A stretch of 64,000 nt of DNA from Amorphophallus konjac (Eukaryota; Streptophyta; Magnoliopsida; Alismatales; Araceae). The notes under the pieces are model-generated. The model was given only the letters and a program-made list of their open reading frames with translations. It was not told the origin of the DNA and made no database searches. Position 1 is the stretch's first letter. Each line of letters starts with the position of its first letter. Of the stretch, positions 1-11,207 are shown one piece after another. The position numbers and the translations under genes were made by a program. Location: NCBI GenBank assembly GCA_022559845.1, contig CM040124.1, positions 74,485,491 to 74,549,490 on the forward strand. Reading direction: 5' to 3'.

Positions 1-1129
1 TACGTTGATTGGAGGGTGCGCTTCCCCGAACAGTATGAAGACTGGCAGCGGGGTGGCACGCTCGTGGAATCGCAAGCGCAAGATAGTGAAGATTACCTAC
101 GGCTCTATAGGGCAATGTATGCGGAGAGGCTCCAGCTTGGGGGGCTTATAGAGGTAAAGTAAAACACCAATTTTTTTTATCTTTTATAATTTCCATTTTT
201 TTTGAACTCAAGAGCCATGGCTATAGGATGCCCGTGACACCATAATAACGAACTTACAAGCTCGTTTAACGGACACGGAGTGAGAGTTAACTGACACCCG
301 AGCGGCTCTGGGTTCATCAGTAAGTGTATATATACATACTTCTGGCATGATTTGAAATTAATGGCGTTAACCCTTTAACTGTCACCTCTCATATGTGTAC
401 GCAGCGTGCCCAGCTCGATGTAGTTTCATCGGCGATGGGGGCAGACGGCGTTTCTTCCAGTCTATGGATTCCCACTTCAGAGTTAGATCTACTCCACGAG
501 CAGCTTGCTCATGCCAACCAGCGGGCTGCGGAAGCAGAAGGGATGCTTTCTGTACAGGTGAGAGCCTCACCATTTCATATCCCTTGTTCAAGAATTAAAG
601 CCAGAGATGAAACGTTTGGCAGGAGAAAGAAATGGAGGAGGCACTCGCGCATGCCGCCCAGAAGGAAGCTAGAATAGCCGAGCTAGAAGAGGAACTGCAG
701 CGTCGTCCAGGTGACGACTTTTCTAGGGACGCTATAGAGCTGAGGATCACCCTGCAGCTGGAGAGGGAAGACAGAGCGAGAGAACGTGCTGAGAGGGAAA
801 AGGCCAAGGAAAGATAAAAGGCCAAGAGGTCGGCCGAGAAAGAGGAGAAGAGGGCCCTGGAGGCCCAAATATTTGAATTGAAGACCAGTCTCAGCCTCGC
901 CGAGCAGTGGCTAAAGGACGGTGAGGAACGCTACCGAAGAGCACGAGAGCGTGGCTTTCGTGTCAGCAGCTTCTTTGGTGCCCCCGCAGATCGGCGCCGG
1001 GGGGTAGAGATAGAAAGAGGCCCACAAAGCGGTAGAAGGACCGCATTCCATGATTGGATAGCCCCCTCAAGAGTGTCTCGTCCGGAGGGTGACGGGACAA
1101 GTAATGTGGAGAGAGAAGGTGAAACCTGA
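1..1129 (+). pseudogene. Antisense accessory gene of the Tat element (coiled-coil protein, 5' end missing)
   Basis: This frame lies opposite to gag-pol, between integrase and the expected 3' LTR, where Tat elements are known to carry extra antisense ORFs. I read three exons. Exon 1 is 1-153 (beginning YVDWRVRFPEQYEDW), with donor gtaaag at 154. Exon 2 is 405-557, between acceptor gcag and donor gtgaga. Exon 3 is 623-1129, after acceptor ggcag. All joins are phase 0 and keep a single frame. Exons 2-3 encode a highly charged heptad-like coiled coil (HEQLAHANQRAAEAEG; EEALAHAAQKEARIAELEEE). A TAA at 815-817 interrupts it, and the same frame continues to a stop at 1127-1129. The N-terminal domain is outside the window, so the family is not certain; it resembles the tail of plant retroelement accessory proteins. 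Function unknown. Confidence 0.6.
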
Positions 1130-2967
1130 TGTAGACTTCTATTTGTTTTTAGTTGAGAGTGGAATAAATTAGTTCGTGTTTGGTTCTCTGCTTTTCTTGA
1201 TCACTCTAGTCCCTGCATACACTTAAGCAAACAAGTCAGTATTTCTGTTCTGACTTGCCCCTTGCTCAATGAGCAAATATGATGAAGAACCATTCTTGAT
1301 AACGAGTCAAGGGGCAAGCCTTTATTAACAAAGGCAATAATAAAGGATAATGAATGCGACAGACAAGCACACGGATGCAAACGAGAATTTAAAATGAATG
1401 GTGCATACAAATGCGATCATGCGAAGATGTGATTTTCTTTGTTTTTGTAGGTGTGTTCATTTTTTTGTATTTTGTTGTTTGTTTATTTTTTGGTCTTTTA
1501 TATTTCCATTTTTTTTGTGCATGTACATTTTTTGCTTCTTCTTTTTTTTTGAATTTTGGATTTGTTATTTTTATTTGTTTTTGGTTTGTTTATTATTTTT
1601 TTATTTTTGCTAATGCATGATGACCACTTGATATAACATCTAACCTGCATGAGAACGAGGGCTTCTTGCTAACCTCCCAGGCATCCTAAGTGCACGTCTA
1701 AGTTGATTTGGGCCTCTAGACTCCTCGAATGATAATCCCGCCGGCTAAGACTTACCCTGATGACAATACCGTCATGCCATGCTTAGGCTCCCAGTTGCTT
1801 CCGACCACAGGGATTCACCCAAAAAGTGTTCAAGGTAAATGATTTGCCCGACCCGGGTCTATTTCCTCACAACTCTAGACGATATGTAATGGAACACCCT
1901 GGAACCCAAATGGCCAACCGCGCGACGCTGACCCGGAATCAGTCGCCGTCGCACCCATAGGTGACGCGATTGCATTGGTCTAAGCCCGAGGTTAGACTTA
2001 GAAGACATTAAGATGATAGATAAGGGTCCTGACCGGCCAGAAACACGGAGACTCTGACAATGACTTCTGCTTTCCAAGATGGACAACCATACGTTTGTGT
2101 CGAAAGGTGGTTGCAGACTTTGGTGAGTTTCACCCTTCAGGAACTCCATTGAGCCTTTATCTTCAGGGGAAGAAGGAAGAGTATTAGGGGCAAACCTCCT
2201 GAGAGGACCGACAAAACCATTAACCCGGCGAGCCAGTGGGGGCACACTTAACTCTCCCTTTCGGACAACTTCAGACCAAATCTCGAGCATTTACATCTCA
2301 TGGCCCCTCTTGTATAGAATTTGACTTTCAGTCAAAGGGGTTCCATTTGTGGGATCAGGCCCGGTTACGACCAGGCTTTTCACTTGACTTTGATTTTGTT
2401 CTTTTTTCTGATTTTTCTCGACAGATTTTTGCTAGGGACATAGTATCTTGACATCATGGAATCCCTCTTGGATGCCTGCGGGGACACTGCCCTCTTCTCG
2501 TGCTCTGACCTATGCTCGAAGAATTGGGCCCTACTCTTGCCCTAGGGGTTGTGTTCGTGTTTTCCATGCTCAGCGTTTTAAGGGCGCCGGCTGTCTCATT
2601 CGGTCGAAGAGAGAGAGAATAAAGATTTAAGCCTTCCGGAGACCTTCTGGGTGAGGCCTCACCATGAGCGATGCTACCGATCTTTCATAGAACACATGTG
2701 TACATGTATGTTGCCCCTTTTGAGGGGGGCATAAGCCGAACTAGTCGGACAGGGATCCCCACGGTTCTGGCAAACCAAGACCCAGAACCTACCAAGTCTT
2801 AATAGGCCCTATCCCAACACGGAGGTTGAATGCAATGACTTAACTACATGGTGATCTCCGGGCATTAGCAATTTTAAATTTTCTATTTTTTTCTTCTTTT
2901 CATTTTCTTCTATTTTTTTGTCTTTTGTTGTTGTATATATACATATTTTTGTTATTTTCATTGTATT
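1130..2967. other. Noncoding 3' region of the Tat element
   Basis: About 1.8 kb between the accessory gene and the integrase stop. It includes a strongly T-rich stretch (about 1430-1620) and another pyrimidine-rich stretch (2875-2965). Apparent frames here are short and lack any recognisable domain. No tandem array was seen. It probably holds the convergent 3' ends of the gag-pol transcript and the antisense transcript. Confidence 0.5.
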
Positions 2968-5900
2968 CTAAGGGTAGTATTTCTTAAGATAAAGCCCATT
3001 CCAAGGGTGGGATAACTCGATCCCCTCAGCATTGACTAGCCTATAGGCGTTGCCAGGATGCACAGCCTGAATCACGTACGGTCCTTCCCAATTGGGTTGG
3101 AGTTTAGAACGCGGGCCACCAGGTTTTACAAATATTCTTTTCACAACCATTTCACCGACTTGAAATTTCCTTTCAATGACCTTCTTTTGATAAAAACGTG
3201 TGAGTCTGTTTTGATATACACGTGCATGCTCGGCAGCGGCCAGCCGTTTCTCATCTAAGAGTTCTAATTGGGCAAGGAGTGAATCACGACGTTCGTCGAG
3301 GGGGAGATCCTTATCCAATTGTACTCTCAGAGAGGGTACCAGAATTTTGTACGGAACTACCTCCTCCATCCCATAAGTAAGGGCGAACGGAGTTTGCCCG
3401 GTGGGGGTACGGATTGAGGTGCGATAGGCCCATAGAGCTTCAATTAGCTTTTCTGACCAATCCGAGAACTTGTTTGACTCACAGGTCTTTTTTATGATTT
3501 TAATCAGTGTTTTATTAGTGGCCTCTGCTTGGCCATTACCTTGTGGATAATAAGGTGATGAATGATGCAATGCAATTTTATACCTTTTGCAGAGGTCCTG
3601 AAGGTCCTGAGATATGAATTGCGGTCCATTGTCGGTGATGATCGTGCTTGGAATGCCGAACCTGGCGATGATGTTCTTCATGATGAATTTGCAGACTGTT
3701 GATGCTTTAACCTCCACGTAAGCTTCGGCTTCGGCCCATTTGGTAAAGTACTCCGTTGCAATAAGGATGAATGATTTTTGCTTAGTGAGGGAGTAAGGAT
3801 TACCGAGAGGACCAATGACATCGAAAGCCCACATGGAGAAAGGCCATGGGGAGGATACTGGATGAAGTGAAGAAGATGGGGAATGAATTTTATCGGCATG
3901 AAGTTGACACTTGACACACCTGCGGACATAGACGGCACAATCTTCTTCCATGGTAGGTCAGTAAAAGCCTTGCCGAAGGATTTTCTTGGCAAGCATTTGG
4001 CTATTCACATGGCCACCGCACACACCTGAGTGTGCTTCCTCTACACATTTCCAGGACTCCTCTTCGTCGAGACATCTTAGAAGAACTCCAGTAAGACTTC
4101 TCTTGTATAGCACTTCTCCGACCAGCACGTACCTCTGTGCCACCCTCCTTATGGCTTTTCTATCTTCCGATATGGCTTCTTCAGGGTAGGATTGATCTTT
4201 ACAATACTTGGCAATTTCGTAAAACCATGACTTCTCCTCATCAGCCAATTCTTCCTCTAATTCTGTCAACATAATTTCCCTCTTCTCAAGGATTTCTTCC
4301 TGTAGGGCCTTTCTTGCTATCCTGTCCTTGATATTTACGTATGAAGCGTCATCGATTGCAGGGGCGTGACGCTTGTAGACGTGAATGGTATCAAACCATC
4401 TTCCTAGAGGGAACCTTAGAGATGATGCAAATGAGGCGAGGGCATCGGCCAGAATGTTTTGATGACGAGGGACATGGACAAAGATCAATTTGGCGAACAA
4501 TTTGGCAAAGGCATCAGTGAGTTCTTGGTATGGCTTGAGCTTGGGATCGCGAGTGCGATATTTGGTGAGCACCTGGCGAAGAATGAGTTGACTATCACCA
4601 ATGACTCGCAATTCAGTGATACGAAAAGAATGAGCGAGTTCTAGGCCAGCTAGAAGAGCTTCATATTCAGCTATATTGTTGGTAACGGGGAATTTGAGCT
4701 GATATGCCAGTGAGAATGTAAGGCCTTTAGGCGACAGGAGGGCAATGCCGATTCCTTTCCCTTGGGAATTCAGAGCTCCATCAAAATATAACGTCCACAT
4801 GCAATCATCTGATTGGTTGATGGACATTAGTTCCTCATCTGGAAACTCCGATTGGACAGGGTCGAATTTCGGAAGAGGATGGTGAGCGAGATGCTCGGCT
4901 ATGGCATAACCCTTGATCGCCTTTTGCTGAATGTAGGTGATGTCAAACTGAGAAAGAAAGCTTTGCCAGCGTGCTAATCTATCCGTAAGGACAGATTTTT
5001 CCAGAAGGAACTTGATAGGGTTCATTCGGGCAATCAGATGGACTTCATGAGCTAGAAAGTAGTGTTTCAACTTTTGCACCACCCAGACAAGGGCGGCACA
5101 AGTTTTCTCCATAGCCGTGTACTTCTGCTCACATGGGTTGAGGAGTTTGGACAAGTAATAGGTCGCCCTTTCCTTGCCCGCTTCATCGGCTTGTGCTAGG
5201 ACAGCTCCCACGGAGTCGTCCAGGACTGAGACATAAAGGATTAAAGGTCTGCCTGGCGTGGGTGGAATTAGAACGGGTGAATTGGCCAGATATTCTTTCA
5301 ATCCTTCAAAAGATTTTTGGCATTTAGAATTCCAAAGGAATTCTACTCCTGACTTAGTTAACTCGTAGAAAGGTTTGCACCTTTGTGAGTGCTGTGACAC
5401 AAATCGACGAATGAATTGCAACCTTCCAATTAAACCTCGAACTTCTCTCAGATTTCTCGGAGGTGGCATCTCCCTGATTGCTTTAGCTTTGTTGGGATCT
5501 ATTTCAATACCCCTCTTACTCACAATGAAACTAAGTAATTTACCCGATGAGACACCAAATACGCACTTTTTTGGATTCATTTTCAAATTGAACTCTCTTG
5601 ATCTTTGCAGCACCTTAGCTAGAACTTTCGGATGTTCTGCCCTAGTCCTAGATTTGACCAATAAATCATCCACGTACACCTCTAAATACACATGCATCAT
5701 GTCATGGAATATTGCCATCATAGCCCTTTGATAAGTAGCTCCAGCATTCTTCAAACCAAACGGCATGACCAAATAGCAGTAAGTTCCCCAAGGTGTGGTG
5801 AATGATGTTTTCTCCTGATCCTCTTCCGCCAAACGGATCTGATTATACCCTGAAAATCCATCCATAAATGAGAGAGTTTCATAGCCTGCTGTGTTATCAA

Positions 5901-6735
5901 CCAACATGTCAATGTGAGGCAAGGGGAAATCATCTTTTGGACACGCGAGGTTAAGGTCCCGAAAATCGATACAGATTCTCACCTTTCCATCCTTTTTCAT
6001 GACCGGGACAATGTTTACCACCCATTGAGGATATAGGACGACTCTAATAAACCTGGCTTTGTGGAGCTTATCGACTTCCTCCTTCATCTTCAAAGCCATC
6101 TGGGGGTGGAAACGTTTTAACCTTTGCTTTATCGAGACGGACCCTGGTTTTAACGTTAGGCGATGTTCGACCAGGGTAGAATCCAATCCCGGCATATCCT
6201 CGTAGCTCCATGCGAACATGCCCCTGTACTCCTTTAGAACCTTGATCAATTCCTCCTCTTCAGATGTCGGCAAATTATTACTTATGAGGACGATCCTAGG
6301 GTCTTCCTCGGTCCCCAGGTTGATTTCTTTGGTGGGTTCTTCTATAGCGGCTGATGGTTCATCAAACCTCCTCATTCCGCTAGCATATGCGTCGGCCGCG
6401 TCCTCATATTCTTCGTCCCCTTCTTCAATAGGATACTCTTCATCTGTGAGCTCATAAACTCCATACCCTTCATCAATTGTGCAATTCTCCTCACATTCTA
6501 ACTCCGGCAGATGGATGGGATTTTCTAGTAATTGAGGAATGGCTAGAAAGGCTTGACACCTATTGGCTAGATCTAGAAGGAATCGACGAGGAATTTCCCT
6601 CCCCTTGGATTTTCTTCTAGGTACTACCCTTGACTCACTATTCCTAACCTGACTGACTTGTTCTACGGACGAAGAAGAAGTTGAAGAATGTACAGGAAGA
6701 GACCCCTCGATAGAGGGGTAAAGAAGGTCGCTCAA
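2968..6735 (-). pseudogene. pol: pol: reverse transcriptase, RNase H, archaeal-type RNase H, integrase, with one nonsense codon
   Basis: From 6735 leftwards the frame has an acidic linker, then RT with the catalytic YVDDLLVKS near residue 354. A classical RNase H/connection region follows (about 500-625), then a second RNase H beginning WTLYFDGALNSQGKG with the NNIAEYEAL motif (about 645-775). Integrase comes last, with the HHCC zinc region, WAFDVIGPL, TDNGPQF and PQGNGQAEA supplying the D, D and E residues. The dual RNase H is diagnostic of Tat/Ogre elements. The frame is broken once: TGA at 3960-3958, just after RQGFY, where the family normally has Trp; the same frame then runs on to TAG at 2968. 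There is no chromodomain. The frame has no early ATG (6735 is TTG) and sits -1 relative to gag-pro, which ends at 6732, so it was probably expressed by frameshift or splicing. Confidence 0.88.
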
Positions 6736-9700
6736 GGGACCTTGAATGAGTGGCCCGTAAGTCGGGGCACACCCGTGAGAGATGTAGGAGGTCTCCTCAA
6801 AGGAGATGCACTGTTGAGGAGATTGAAAATCGACGTTTTTTTTTTATTTTCATTTTCAATTACAAAACAATTGAAAGAAATTAGAGAATGGGAGGAGGGA
6901 ACTATAGCTAGGGGGTTGCATGGCTCATTGAGCAGATCATGGTTGAAAATTTGGCAGGGGCTGAAAAACCCGAGCAAGAATGTGAGCATAGGAGGGGACC
7001 TGGGAATATCATTAGATAAACGTCGGGTCCAAGAAAGAGTCCGCAGCAACGACTGAGGAGAATAATCTGATAGAATGACGGAAAGCGATCCGTCAGTGGC
7101 AACTTCCTCTCGACGAGAAAAACTTGGAATTTTGACAATGTCAGTGACATCTTTTGGTACCTCGGAGATCAAAAGTGGCCCCTCTAAGTCTGGAGGCGAG
7201 AACATCTGCTGTAGCGCACTGGAAATATCATGTATATCAAACCACTTGTTCCACTCGCAGTCCGGATCATCGTGTTTCCCCATCTTTGCAGCCCTCGAGC
7301 AATCTTCAGCTAAGTAGGCAATTTGCAATTTCCCATGTGATTGTCGCGGGTAATCCCCCAACTGTATAACCGGACCCTTTCTGAAATGAGAGTACAAGGT
7401 CCATGTAAGAGGTCCCTCATATGCTTCAAGTGGCCCTTCAAAGCCTAGGCCGGCTCTAAGGGTTAACTTTGTCTTCTTTGGCAACTTCAGTCTCCCTTGT
7501 AATTGTGCCCCTAAACCTTTGCCCTGTTGGTAGCCAATGTTTCTCATGATCTCCCATCCCTTAGCATGGGAAGGGTGACGTGACTTCGGTGTTGGAAGTG
7601 GCTTTTGTGTAAAATAGGTGCGACGAGGGTCACACACATCTAGCAGTGAAAGAATTGGCTGGTGAGTTGGCCAAACAGAAGGCAATGAGGTATTAATAGC
7701 GTCCACTGTAGAAAAGATGGGCATGCTATTTACCTTGATAATCCAAGCCTTGTACGGAAACTTCAAGCATTGATAATTGGTGGAAGGCACCGCCTTCATA
7801 ACCTCAATGTAAGGGCGGCCCAGTATGGCCTTGAATGTGAGATCCATATCAAGGATATGGAATTCCGTGAAGACTGATGCAGGGCCCAATTCTACATTCA
7901 AGATAACCATCCCCATTGGCGGCTTTTTGCTATTATCATAGGCCGTAACCGTGATTGATGAAGGCCTTATCTGTTCCGTGTCAACTCCACATGATTGGAG
8001 GGTGATCATAGAGATCACATTTATAGACGCACCAGTGTCGACCAAACACGGGTCTACAGACACCCCATTGATCTTAACTGCAATACACAAAGCATATTTT
8101 CGAGCCTCTTTGGGGGCAAGCTCATGGTGGTGAAAGATAATAGCCGGTTGTGTATCAGTCGGTGTTAATACCGACGAGATCTTTTCCACTGGGAGATCCT
8201 CGTTTACCATGACCTTTTGGAGATACTCCATCAAGGCGTCTTGATGGGTTTTTGACCTCTTGATTAGCTCGAGAATGGAGATCCGAGCCGGTATTTTATC
8301 CAAATGTTTCAACAGGTCATATTGTGTCCCGGGGATAGACTCCTCTGGCTGTTCTTCGGTGTCTTTCTCCAGCTGAGATTGCTCGGGGACCTGACTGTTT
8401 TGGGGAAAAACCCGATGGAACATCCTTCCACTACGGAGCACCATGGCTTGCGGTTTTGGCGGCACCTTTATAGAGTTAGATATGGGGTTTAGTAGGGGTT
8501 CGAGGGGTAGTGGTGGAGGAACAATTGATGAAGCGGGGGCAATAATAGGTGTAGGGGCTCTGATGAGTGGTTTGTTAGGTGGGGGCATGGTGGGAGTGGA
8601 TGAAGCCTCAGATGGACGATGAATGATAAGGGGTTTAAAAGGTGGAGGCATAGTGGAGGTTGATGGGGCCCCGGATGGGTGATGAATAATGAGGGGTTTC
8701 GAGGGTAAAGGGGTTGTGGTGGAGGTAGATGGTGACTCGGAAGGGTGTTGGACAATAAGGGGTTTATTTAGTGGAGGCGGAACAAAGGTGGATGATGAAA
8801 TGGAAGCGTGAGAAATAATGAGAGGCTTTGAGGGTAACGATGTTATGGTGGAAGTGGAGGGCACCTCGGAAGGGTGTTGGACAATGAGAGGTTTGTTCAG
8901 TGGAGGTGGAATGAAGGTGGATGTCGAGGTGGAGACATGAGAAATAATGAGAGGCTTCGAGGGTAACGATGTTATGGTGGAAGTGGAGGGTGTTTGCTGG
9001 GGACTCGAAGGGAGGTCATCAGCAGAGACGCGGATGAGAGGATGTGATAGCAGTGGAAATGAGTGAGGTATCACTGCGGGTTGTGCTGCAGGTGGAGGAT
9101 AGACAGGTGCGGGACGAATAAGACGTGGGGATTGGATAGGAACGTGATTGGTGACAAGGACAGAGCCGCTTTCCGTATGCCAATCTTGCCCTCTTCCAAC
9201 TTCCGGGAAGGAAGAGACGGGGTTGACTTGGTGGTTAGGTTGTTGGTGCGCCGGTAACGGATTTTGGAGGATGCCCATATTTGGCTGTTGTTGTGGTGCC
9301 TGCTGAGGCTGTGGTTGCTGCTGTTGTTGTTGTCTAAGAGGAGGTCTCCTGGCCTTCATCATGGTGACGCATCGCCTCATTTCATCCCAATCTATTTGAT
9401 GTTCATCGTTCATATCATAGATATAATCTCTGAAATGAAAACAGTTTTCCACTGTATGACCCGGCTGCCTATGGAAGACACAATATTTGGAAGTGTCGAC
9501 GTTCGTGGGCCATATGGCTTTTTCCTTAGGCAAGGTGAGGAAATTAGCAGCCATGAGAGCATTAAAGATGTCCGGCAACGACTCCGGCAAAGGTGGGTAA
9601 TGAGCTCTCCTAGGGCCGATCGGCCTTCTCTGTTGTTGGAGGCCATAATCCCCGGGTGGTGGAACCTGATTATATTGAGGAGGTCGCTGCTGTTGTTGTT

Positions 9701-11207
9701 GGAGATGGAGCAGTTGAGACATATTGTTCTGGAAGAGATTGTTTTGTGGGGGAGGACGATAGGGTTTCTGACCTTGTTGCTCCTGATGAGAGGGGAATTG
9801 CGGAGCTTGTGGGGGCCTAGGGTTAGCTTGCTGGTTGGGATGGCCAACCGCGCCCACTTGTTCATTTGTTACAACCCCTTCTGTCACCCCACCTTGGGCA
9901 CCCGTGCCCGGCTTCCTAAACACCTTTGGCTTTGGTGGCTCGAACATATGCATGAGGGGAGAATCTTTCAGCTGTGTTTGGATATATCGAGCTCTCTCAT
10001 ACAGTTCCTCCATAGTGGTGAGCTTGTTCATTGCCAGGACGTGTCTAAATTGTGGAGTGGCATTAGACACGACCATCTTTACTTGCTCCGATTCTAAAAT
10101 GGGGTCTCTCACGTTCTCTGCCAAGGATCTCCATCGATCGGCAAATTGGGTGAAATCTTCGTCCGGCTTCATTTTTTCAGCCACTAGGTCGGTAATAGAG
10201 AAGGAGGGACCGATCCTATCCCGATATTTCTGTGTGAATTTCCGTTGCACTACGTCGAAGTTCTCAGCCTCACTCGGCTCTAGTGAATAGAACCATTCTA
10301 AGGCGGGACCATCCAATGATCTCCTGAAGAGGTATGCCAAAGATCTTTGATCGTTCTGCCAAAACGAGGACTCATACATAAAGTCCTTCAGATGAATGAG
10401 GGGGTTGCCTGTGCCGGTGTACCGTCGATACATTGGCATTTCAGAAGGAGGGAGATGGAATACTGGAAGGATTGGTAAAGAGATCTCAGGCGCGGATTTG
10501 ACATCCACGATCTTTTTGAAATCTCGGAATTGTTCATCCATCTTGTTCATCCTATGAAGGAGAGATTGAGTGACCTCATTGTAAGGAGGAGGTTGTGGTG
10601 GCCACTGAGGCCTTGCAGAAGCCTGAGAAGGGAATTCCGGATGAGAGAGACGTTGTGACATATCAGCAAATGGAACTGACTGAAATGTCGCATGAGGAAT
10701 TGGTGGAGCTTGAGATTGGGGAGGTAATTGGAAAGGGGGAGGTTGCAGACGTGGCATGTCAGTAAATGGAACTGACTGGAATGTTGGATGAGGATTTGGT
10801 GAAACTTGAGACTGGGGAGGTAATTGGAAAGAGGGAGGCTGCAAACTTGTCTGCACAAGAGGGAATGAGGAAGGGATTGCCTGTGCGGGCTCTTGAGTAG
10901 GGAGAGCAACTGGTGTTGGATTCTGAGGAGTAGAATCAACAGATTTCCCTTTTAAGACGGCCTGAAAAGCTCGGATCTGATCGGAATTGAGCTGTGTGTT
11001 CGCGAGAACACCTAGCAAGGAGGAAATATCTTGTGGCGGGGATGTTTCCCCGACGGCGGCTCGCACCTCATATGAGGGCTCACGGGAGGAACCTGCGTCC
11101 TCAGCAGGGACATGTGTCCCCTGGTGACTCGGGGTCGAATTCTGACCGTTCCCGGACATTTCTTGATATTTTTCGGAACGTGAGATTTTACCGGAACGCA
11201 ATATCAT
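6732..11207 (-). CDS. gag-pro: gag-protease polyprotein with G-patch
   Basis: Open for about 1490 codons. The ATG at 11207 gives MILRSGKI; the frame stays open two codons further upstream, but only from a GTG. Order: a Pro/Gln-rich N-terminus with an internal 34-residue duplication (FQLPPQSQ... twice, about residues 125-185); the retrotransposon gag domain (about 260-415, with YLFRRSLDGPALEWFYSL); a Gln-rich linker; and a degenerate zinc knuckle YCVFHRQPGHTVENC (about 575-590). A tandemly repeated Pro/Ser/Thr segment follows (about 730-910), then aspartic protease with CLVDTGASINVI (near 1055) and the ILGRPY flap-side motif. A G-patch comes next (GWEIMRNIGYQQGKGLGAQ, near 1220). It is intact over its whole length, unlike pol. 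Codon use and mass are typical of Tat elements. The repeated proline-rich region is probably a spacer. Confidence 0.87.
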   Translation of the reverse strand: MILRSGKISRSEKYQEMSGNGQNSTPSHQGTHVPAEDAGSSREPSYEVRAAVGETSPPQDISSLLGVLANTQLNSDQIRAFQAVLKGKSVDSTPQNPTPVALPTQEPAQAIPSSFPLVQTSLQPPSFQLPPQSQVSPNPHPTFQSVPFTDMPRLQPPPFQLPPQSQAPPIPHATFQSVPFADMSQRLSHPEFPSQASARPQWPPQPPPYNEVTQSLLHRMNKMDEQFRDFKKIVDVKSAPEISLPILPVFHLPPSEMPMYRRYTGTGNPLIHLKDFMYESSFWQNDQRSLAYLFRRSLDGPALEWFYSLEPSEAENFDVVQRKFTQKYRDRIGPSFSITDLVAEKMKPDEDFTQFADRWRSLAENVRDPILESEQVKMVVSNATPQFRHVLAMNKLTTMEELYERARYIQTQLKDSPLMHMFEPPKPKVFRKPGTGAQGGVTEGVVTNEQVGAVGHPNQQANPRPPQAPQFPSHQEQQGQKPYRPPPQNNLFQNNMSQLLHLQQQQQRPPQYNQVPPPGDYGLQQQRRPIGPRRAHYPPLPESLPDIFNALMAANFLTLPKEKAIWPTNVDTSKYCVFHRQPGHTVENCFHFRDYIYDMNDEHQIDWDEMRRCVTMMKARRPPLRQQQQQQPQPQQAPQQQPNMGILQNPLPAHQQPNHQVNPVSSFPEVGRGQDWHTESGSVLVTNHVPIQSPRLIRPAPVYPPPAAQPAVIPHSFPLLSHPLIRVSADDLPSSPQQTPSTSTITSLPSKPLIISHVSTSTSTFIPPPLNKPLIVQHPSEVPSTSTITSLPSKPLIISHASISSSTFVPPPLNKPLIVQHPSESPSTSTTTPLPSKPLIIHHPSGAPSTSTMPPPFKPLIIHRPSEASSTPTMPPPNKPLIRAPTPIIAPASSIVPPPLPLEPLLNPISNSIKVPPKPQAMVLRSGRMFHRVFPQNSQVPEQSQLEKDTEEQPEESIPGTQYDLLKHLDKIPARISILELIKRSKTHQDALMEYLQKVMVNEDLPVEKISSVLTPTDTQPAIIFHHHELAPKEARKYALCIAVKINGVSVDPCLVDTGASINVISMITLQSCGVDTEQIRPSSITVTAYDNSKKPPMGMVILNVELGPASVFTEFHILDMDLTFKAILGRPYIEVMKAVPSTNYQCLKFPYKAWIIKVNSMPIFSTVDAINTSLPSVWPTHQPILSLLDVCDPRRTYFTQKPLPTPKSRHPSHAKGWEIMRNIGYQQGKGLGAQLQGRLKLPKKTKLTLRAGLGFEGPLEAYEGPLTWTLYSHFRKGPVIQLGDYPRQSHGKLQIAYLAEDCSRAAKMGKHDDPDCEWNKWFDIHDISSALQQMFSPPDLEGPLLISEVPKDVTDIVKIPSFSRREEVATDGSLSVILSDYSPQSLLRTLSWTRRLSNDIPRSPPMLTFLLGFFSPCQIFNHDLLNEPCNPLAIVPSSHSLISFNCFVIENENKKKTSIFNLLNSASPLRRPPTSLTGVPRLTGHSFKVP
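8490..9000 (-). repeat. In-frame tandem repeat inside gag-pro
   Basis: Five or more diverged units encode variants of LPSKPLIISHxS or PPPLNKPLIVQHPS. The DNA shows the same as recurring blocks (gagggtaacgatgttatgg, ggtttgttcagtggaggtgg). Unit length stays a multiple of three, so the frame survives. It lies between the zinc knuckle and the protease. Confidence 0.7.
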
